Assembly (NCBI GenBank): GCA_019322455.1
Contig: JAHWIT010000119.1
Location: forward strand, 1 to 7,653
DNA from: Candidatus Woesearchaeota archaeon
GTDB lineage: Archaea > Nanobdellota > Nanobdellia > Woesearchaeales > WJKL01
Direction: 5' to 3'
DNA: 7,653 nucleotides
Of this stretch, positions 5,226-7,653 are shown one piece after another (the stretch's first letter is position 1; each line of letters begins with the position of its first letter). The translations under genes were made by a program, and so were the position numbers. Under the pieces are notes generated by a model, which did not search any database, had not been told where the DNA came from, and saw only the letters and a program-made list of their open reading frames with translations.

Positions 5226-6824
5226 TTAAGCTGCTAATCTTCTTATGAGCCTATTATTTCCATCAAATTCTAAACAATCACTATCTCTTATAATAAATAA
5301 ACTTGGATTTTTTGTTTTTCTTTTGTAAACTCTGCCAAATACTTTTAATAACTCTTTTGAAGAACCTTTTTTTCCTTTAAATGCTCTATCCATTAATCCT
5401 TCTAATCCAATGCTTCTGAAATATTTACATAAACCTCGTGGCATATTTTTAATCTCTTTAATAATAACTTTTCTATTCTTAGATTTTAATTTTGGATGTT
5501 TTTCTGTTAAAGTATGATATACTGCCTTCTCTACATTAGATCTTTTCTTCCAATAAGCTATAGGAGCCATAAAATTATCTCCCCATTCATGTAAATGTGT
5601 TTTCTGTGATAGACCAAACAAACTCTTATTTCCTGTTTCTCTTTGATAAACTGTGTCAAAGATCTTTAATACCTCTAAAGGAGAATTTCTCCTCTTTAAT
5701 CCACAATCCATTAATGGTCTTAAACCAAGTTTATTAAAATAGCGTGCTAAATCCCTAGGTAATTTTTTTATTCTTTTTATTACTTTATCTCTATTTTTAG
5801 AAGCTAAAGTTGGGCATCTTCCTGTTAAAGTATGATAAATAACCTTTTCAACATTATCTTTATTTTGCCAGTATGATCTAGATGCATTGTAATTATCTCC
5901 CCATTCATGTAAATGATGTTTTTCTTCTAAATTAAATAAACTAACATCACCTGTTTTTTCATGATATACCTCATCAAATATCCTTAAGATACTCAAAGGA
6001 GAGCCCTTTTTATCTAAAACAAATAATAATCCACCGCCAAATATTTTCTTAAAATATTGAGACAATTCATTGGGTAAATTTCTTTTTGATTTGATGTATT
6101 TAGGTAGTTGTTTTATTGCATTTACAACCTTTTTTCTATCCCTAGATCTTAACATAGGATGCTTCTCTGTCAAAATATGGTAAACTGCTTTTTTTCTATT
6201 AAAAGGATCATGCCAATATGCACTTTGTGCATAAAATTGGTCTCCCCATTCATGTAAATGATGTTTTTCTTCTAAATCAAATAAACTAATATCTCCTGTT
6301 TTTTCTTGATATATCTCATCAATGGCTCTTATGATAGCTAAAGAAGAATCACCTAATGGTTCTATTAATCCTCTTAATTTTCTTTTGCTGAAATATTTTT
6401 CTAAATTTCTAGGTAATTTTTTTATTCCCTTTATAACCTCTTTTCTATTTCCAGATTTTAATCTTGGATTCTCAAGAGTAAGAACATGATAAATTAATCT
6501 ACTAATATTTTTAGGATGCAACCTAGTTCCAGAATATAATTTATTTATTCTTCCTTGTGATAATTCATTATATTGTTCTGATAAGAATTCCTCATCCATA
6601 TTAAATAATTCTCTTTGTCTTAATTCATCTAAAGCAATCTTTTCTAAAGTCCTTCTTGTTCTTCCATATGAACATTCTACAAATTCATCAATTCTTTTTA
6701 CTGCTCTAAAAAATTGGTTAGGAGTAATATCATATCTATCTAAAACCTGAGAATAAGAAAGAGCATGACTGTCTTTATCTATAATTGCTCCTATACGATC
6801 ATCTATTGTAGGTTTATGATACAT
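5226..6824 (-). CDS. HTH-like protein with about four ~106-aa tandem repeats, function unknown
   Basis: A 532-aa protein I do not recognise. Residues 20-45 (LSYSQVLDRYDITPNQFFRA and neighbours) look like a helix-turn-helix. A repeat follows: LF.LEE...LHEWGD..(N/Y)A...YW....N.(K/E)KA(V/I)YH(T/I)LT.KHP.L.S.NRK.VIK.IK.LPR.L..YF.K.GL..LM, then a linker S.L.ILRIFDEVY.EKTGD.S. Full linker-plus-repeat units are at residues 160-274, 275-380 and 381-487. A diverged repeat lacking the linker precedes them (73-159), and a truncated linker follows (488-512). The W of HEWGD and YW, and the LP and YF positions, are nearly invariant. The protein is basic, helical and soluble-looking, with no enzyme motif, cysteine cluster or membrane segment. 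The ATG at 6824 lies about 27 bp from a TATA box, so the mRNA is leaderless and monocistronic. It is not evidently homologous to the five-repeat protein downstream. A DNA-binding role is inferred from the HTH and charge only. Confidence 0.88.
   Translation of the reverse strand: MYHKPTIDDRIGAIIDKDSHALSYSQVLDRYDITPNQFFRAVKRIDEFVECSYGRTRRTLEKIALDELRQRELFNMDEEFLSEQYNELSQGRINKLYSGTRLHPKNISRLIYHVLTLENPRLKSGNRKEVIKGIKKLPRNLEKYFSKRKLRGLIEPLGDSSLAIIRAIDEIYQEKTGDISLFDLEEKHHLHEWGDQFYAQSAYWHDPFNRKKAVYHILTEKHPMLRSRDRKKVVNAIKQLPKYIKSKRNLPNELSQYFKKIFGGGLLFVLDKKGSPLSILRIFDEVYHEKTGDVSLFNLEEKHHLHEWGDNYNASRSYWQNKDNVEKVIYHTLTGRCPTLASKNRDKVIKRIKKLPRDLARYFNKLGLRPLMDCGLKRRNSPLEVLKIFDTVYQRETGNKSLFGLSQKTHLHEWGDNFMAPIAYWKKRSNVEKAVYHTLTEKHPKLKSKNRKVIIKEIKNMPRGLCKYFRSIGLEGLMDRAFKGKKGSSKELLKVFGRVYKRKTKNPSLFIIRDSDCLEFDGNNRLIRRLAA
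5289..6608 (-). repeat. In-frame ~106-aa tandem repeats of the 532-aa gene
   Basis: Units on the minus strand: diverged half-unit 6608-6348, full units 6347-6003, 6002-5685 and 5684-5364, and a truncated unit 5363-5289. The first full unit carries a roughly nine-residue insertion around IKSKRNLPN. The motif LHEWGD recurs in all three full units at matching positions. Confidence 0.88.
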
Positions 6825-6845
6825 CTTAAAGTAAAAAACTAAAGA

Positions 6846-6861
6846 TATTTATAAAGTTGCT
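6846..6861 (-). promoter_or_regulatory. TATA box of the 532-aa gene (leaderless promoter)
   Basis: On the minus strand AGCAACTTTATAAATA contains TTTATAAA (6855-6848), centred about 27 bp before the ATG at 6824. The transcript should therefore begin at or within a base or two of the start codon. No Shine-Dalgarno sequence is present. Confidence 0.7.
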
Positions 6862-6967
6862 ATAATTCAAAGCCTCTTCACTTCAATAGAAATTGCATTA
6901 TCATAATTTATAAAATTTTGGTTTACTAAGATGTCAACTATTTAACTACTTATTAGTCATAATTACA

Positions 6968-6982
6968 AAAAGCTTTATAAAT
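6968..6982 (+). promoter_or_regulatory. TATA box and BRE of the nuclease gene (leaderless promoter)
   Basis: AAAAGCTTTATAAAT contains TTTATAAA (6974-6981), centred 26-27 bp before the ATG at 7004, with an upstream purine-rich BRE-like AAAAG. Transcription is expected to start at the ATG. The core CTTTATAAAT is identical to that of the divergent 532-aa gene. Confidence 0.72.
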
Positions 6983-6986
6983 CTCC

Positions 6987-7020
6987 TCTGAATTATCCGA
7001 ATCATGGAAGATAATTCAGA
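6987..7020. promoter_or_regulatory. Perfect 11-bp inverted repeat centred on the nuclease start codon
   Basis: TCTGAATTATC (6987-6997) and GATAATTCAGA (7010-7020) are exact reverse complements separated by 12 bases. The dyad axis falls between 7003 and 7004, exactly at the ATG and the predicted transcription start. The half-sites are 23 bp apart, about two helical turns, as expected for a dimeric repressor. Because the mRNA is leaderless, an RNA hairpin using both arms is unlikely, so a DNA operator is favoured. Confidence 0.65.
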
Positions 7021-7653
7021 TAGTGAGGATAAGACAGGATTAATTAGAATAGTAGAAGAGAATTTCTTAAGATTTAAAGAATCAGGAGATGCAGATTTAA
7101 AAAATCAAATAGAAAGAGATATGAGTACTATTTTAGAAAGATTAGGAATTGATAAATCAAAGGTTCCAATAGATATTGGATTAAACATAGCAAAGCTTGC
7201 TGAGATTTGTGATGAATTAGGATTAGAAGAGCAAAGAAAACCTCTTGATCATATTTGCAGAACACATTATCAAAGAAGTGTTGATAATGGAAAAAAAATA
7301 GATAGAAAAGAATGGCGTCTTGAAGAATATTTAACTCAAGGGCATCTTGAAGAAATTGAAGAAGGATTAAAATATATTGGACATGAAGTTGCAATTGTTA
7401 CAGGAAGGGTTGATATTTATGCTTTAGATAAAGACGACAAAAAAGTTGTTATTGAGTTAAAAGCAAGAGATTATAGATCAAGTGAGTTAGATCACCAGGC
7501 AAGAAAATATCTTGAAGAACTTCGTCAAATTGAAGAAGATCCAAGGGTTATAATTGTTGCTCCAAAAATAAAAGATGATCTTTTTGCTCCATTAAGACCT
7601 TATTCTGAAAAAGGAGAAATAACATTTTTTGAAGTTTCAGAAAAAAAAGGAGA
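7004..7653 (+). CDS. PD-(D/E)xK nuclease resembling the NucS/EndoMS catalytic domain (partial, C-terminus beyond the window)
   Basis: 216 codons are visible with no stop. Residues 1-100 are an acidic then mixed helical N-terminus that I do not recognise. From about 106 on, the sequence follows the NucS/EndoMS nuclease layout: LEEYLTQGHLEEIEEGLKYI (106-125, matching the family's LE..L...P..IE.GL), then GRVDIYALD (134-142), VVIELKA (148-154), and Q165 in DHQARKYL. This gives the PD-(D/E)xK set: a helical glutamate (E117 or E119), D137, E151-x-K153 and Q165. A strand VIIVAP (182-187) and ITFFEV (206-211) complete the fold. NucS and EndoMS cut branched or mismatched DNA, but the N-terminal DNA-binding domain of true NucS is not evident, so this may be a related DUF91-like restriction or repair nuclease. 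The ATG at 7004 is supported by the leaderless promoter spacing. It is divergent from the repeat-protein gene and may share its regulation. Confidence 0.78.
   Translation, partial: MEDNSDSEDKTGLIRIVEENFLRFKESGDADLKNQIERDMSTILERLGIDKSKVPIDIGLNIAKLAEICDELGLEEQRKPLDHICRTHYQRSVDNGKKIDRKEWRLEEYLTQGHLEEIEEGLKYIGHEVAIVTGRVDIYALDKDDKKVVIELKARDYRSSELDHQARKYLEELRQIEEDPRVIIVAPKIKDDLFAPLRPYSEKGEITFFEVSEKKG

Larger units (their letters stand above)
6825..7003. other. Divergent intergenic region with two back-to-back promoters
   Basis: 179 bases between two divergent leaderless genes. It holds a TATA box for each direction (6848-6855 minus, 6974-6981 plus) and the left arm of an inverted repeat. A further AT-rich TATA-like stretch lies at 6906-6915 with no gene assigned to it. 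No RNA gene or plausible small protein gene was found here. Confidence 0.6.

Noticed and set aside
6906..6915. Additional TATA-like AATTTATAAA as a third promoter
   Set aside because: No start codon with a plausible open frame lies at a suitable distance before the nuclease promoter; it is probably just AT-rich sequence.
7128..7394. Minus-strand open frame of 88 residues
   Set aside because: It is antisense to the nuclease gene; its Leu/Phe-rich composition is the usual shadow of an AT-rich charged protein.

Overview
This is an AT-rich window that looks archaeal, most likely from a small-genome DPANN-type lineage, although the lineage is an inference. Two genes have a TTTATAAA TATA box centred 26-28 bp upstream of the ATG with no room for a ribosome-binding site, which is the archaeal leaderless arrangement. 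Internal operon genes instead carry Shine-Dalgarno-like sequences (GGAGGT, AGAGGT, GGTGA). T-runs follow gene ends. The only intact nuclease-like domain resembles the archaeal NucS/EndoMS type. The helicase, the two repeat proteins, the nuclease and the glycosylase all end or run without using TGA as an internal codon.

Layout: (1) Positions 5157 down to 1 (minus strand) hold a compact four-gene operon. It begins with a TATA box and a palindromic candidate operator, followed by a very small AbrB-like protein (5102-4959). Next is a 1047-aa Snf2-type helicase fused to a class I methyltransferase (4962-1819, joined by an ATGA overlap). Then comes a 504-aa protein made almost entirely of five ~97-aa tandem repeats (1828-314, 10-base overlap), and finally a 3-methyladenine DNA glycosylase (AAG/MPG family) that starts at 310 and runs off the window. 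(2) Upstream of it, on the same strand, is a separate leaderless gene (6824-5226) for a 532-aa protein. It has an N-terminal helix-turn-helix-like segment and about four copies of a different ~106-aa repeat, and it ends in a hairpin/T-tract terminator that abuts the promoter of the operon. (3) Divergently, on the plus strand, a leaderless gene starts at 7004 and runs off the right edge. It encodes a PD-(D/E)xK nuclease resembling the NucS/EndoMS catalytic domain.

How they may work together (inference): the translationally coupled set of regulator, ATP-driven DNA translocase with methyltransferase, basic repeat array and base-excision glycosylase reads as a DNA-processing system, possibly for defence or for DNA modification and repair. 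The repeat protein would be a candidate nucleic-acid-binding or scaffold subunit. I recognise neither repeat family. The nuclease gene carries a perfect 11-bp inverted repeat whose axis lies exactly at its start codon, suggesting tight repression. No tRNA, rRNA, CRISPR array or insertion sequence was seen.
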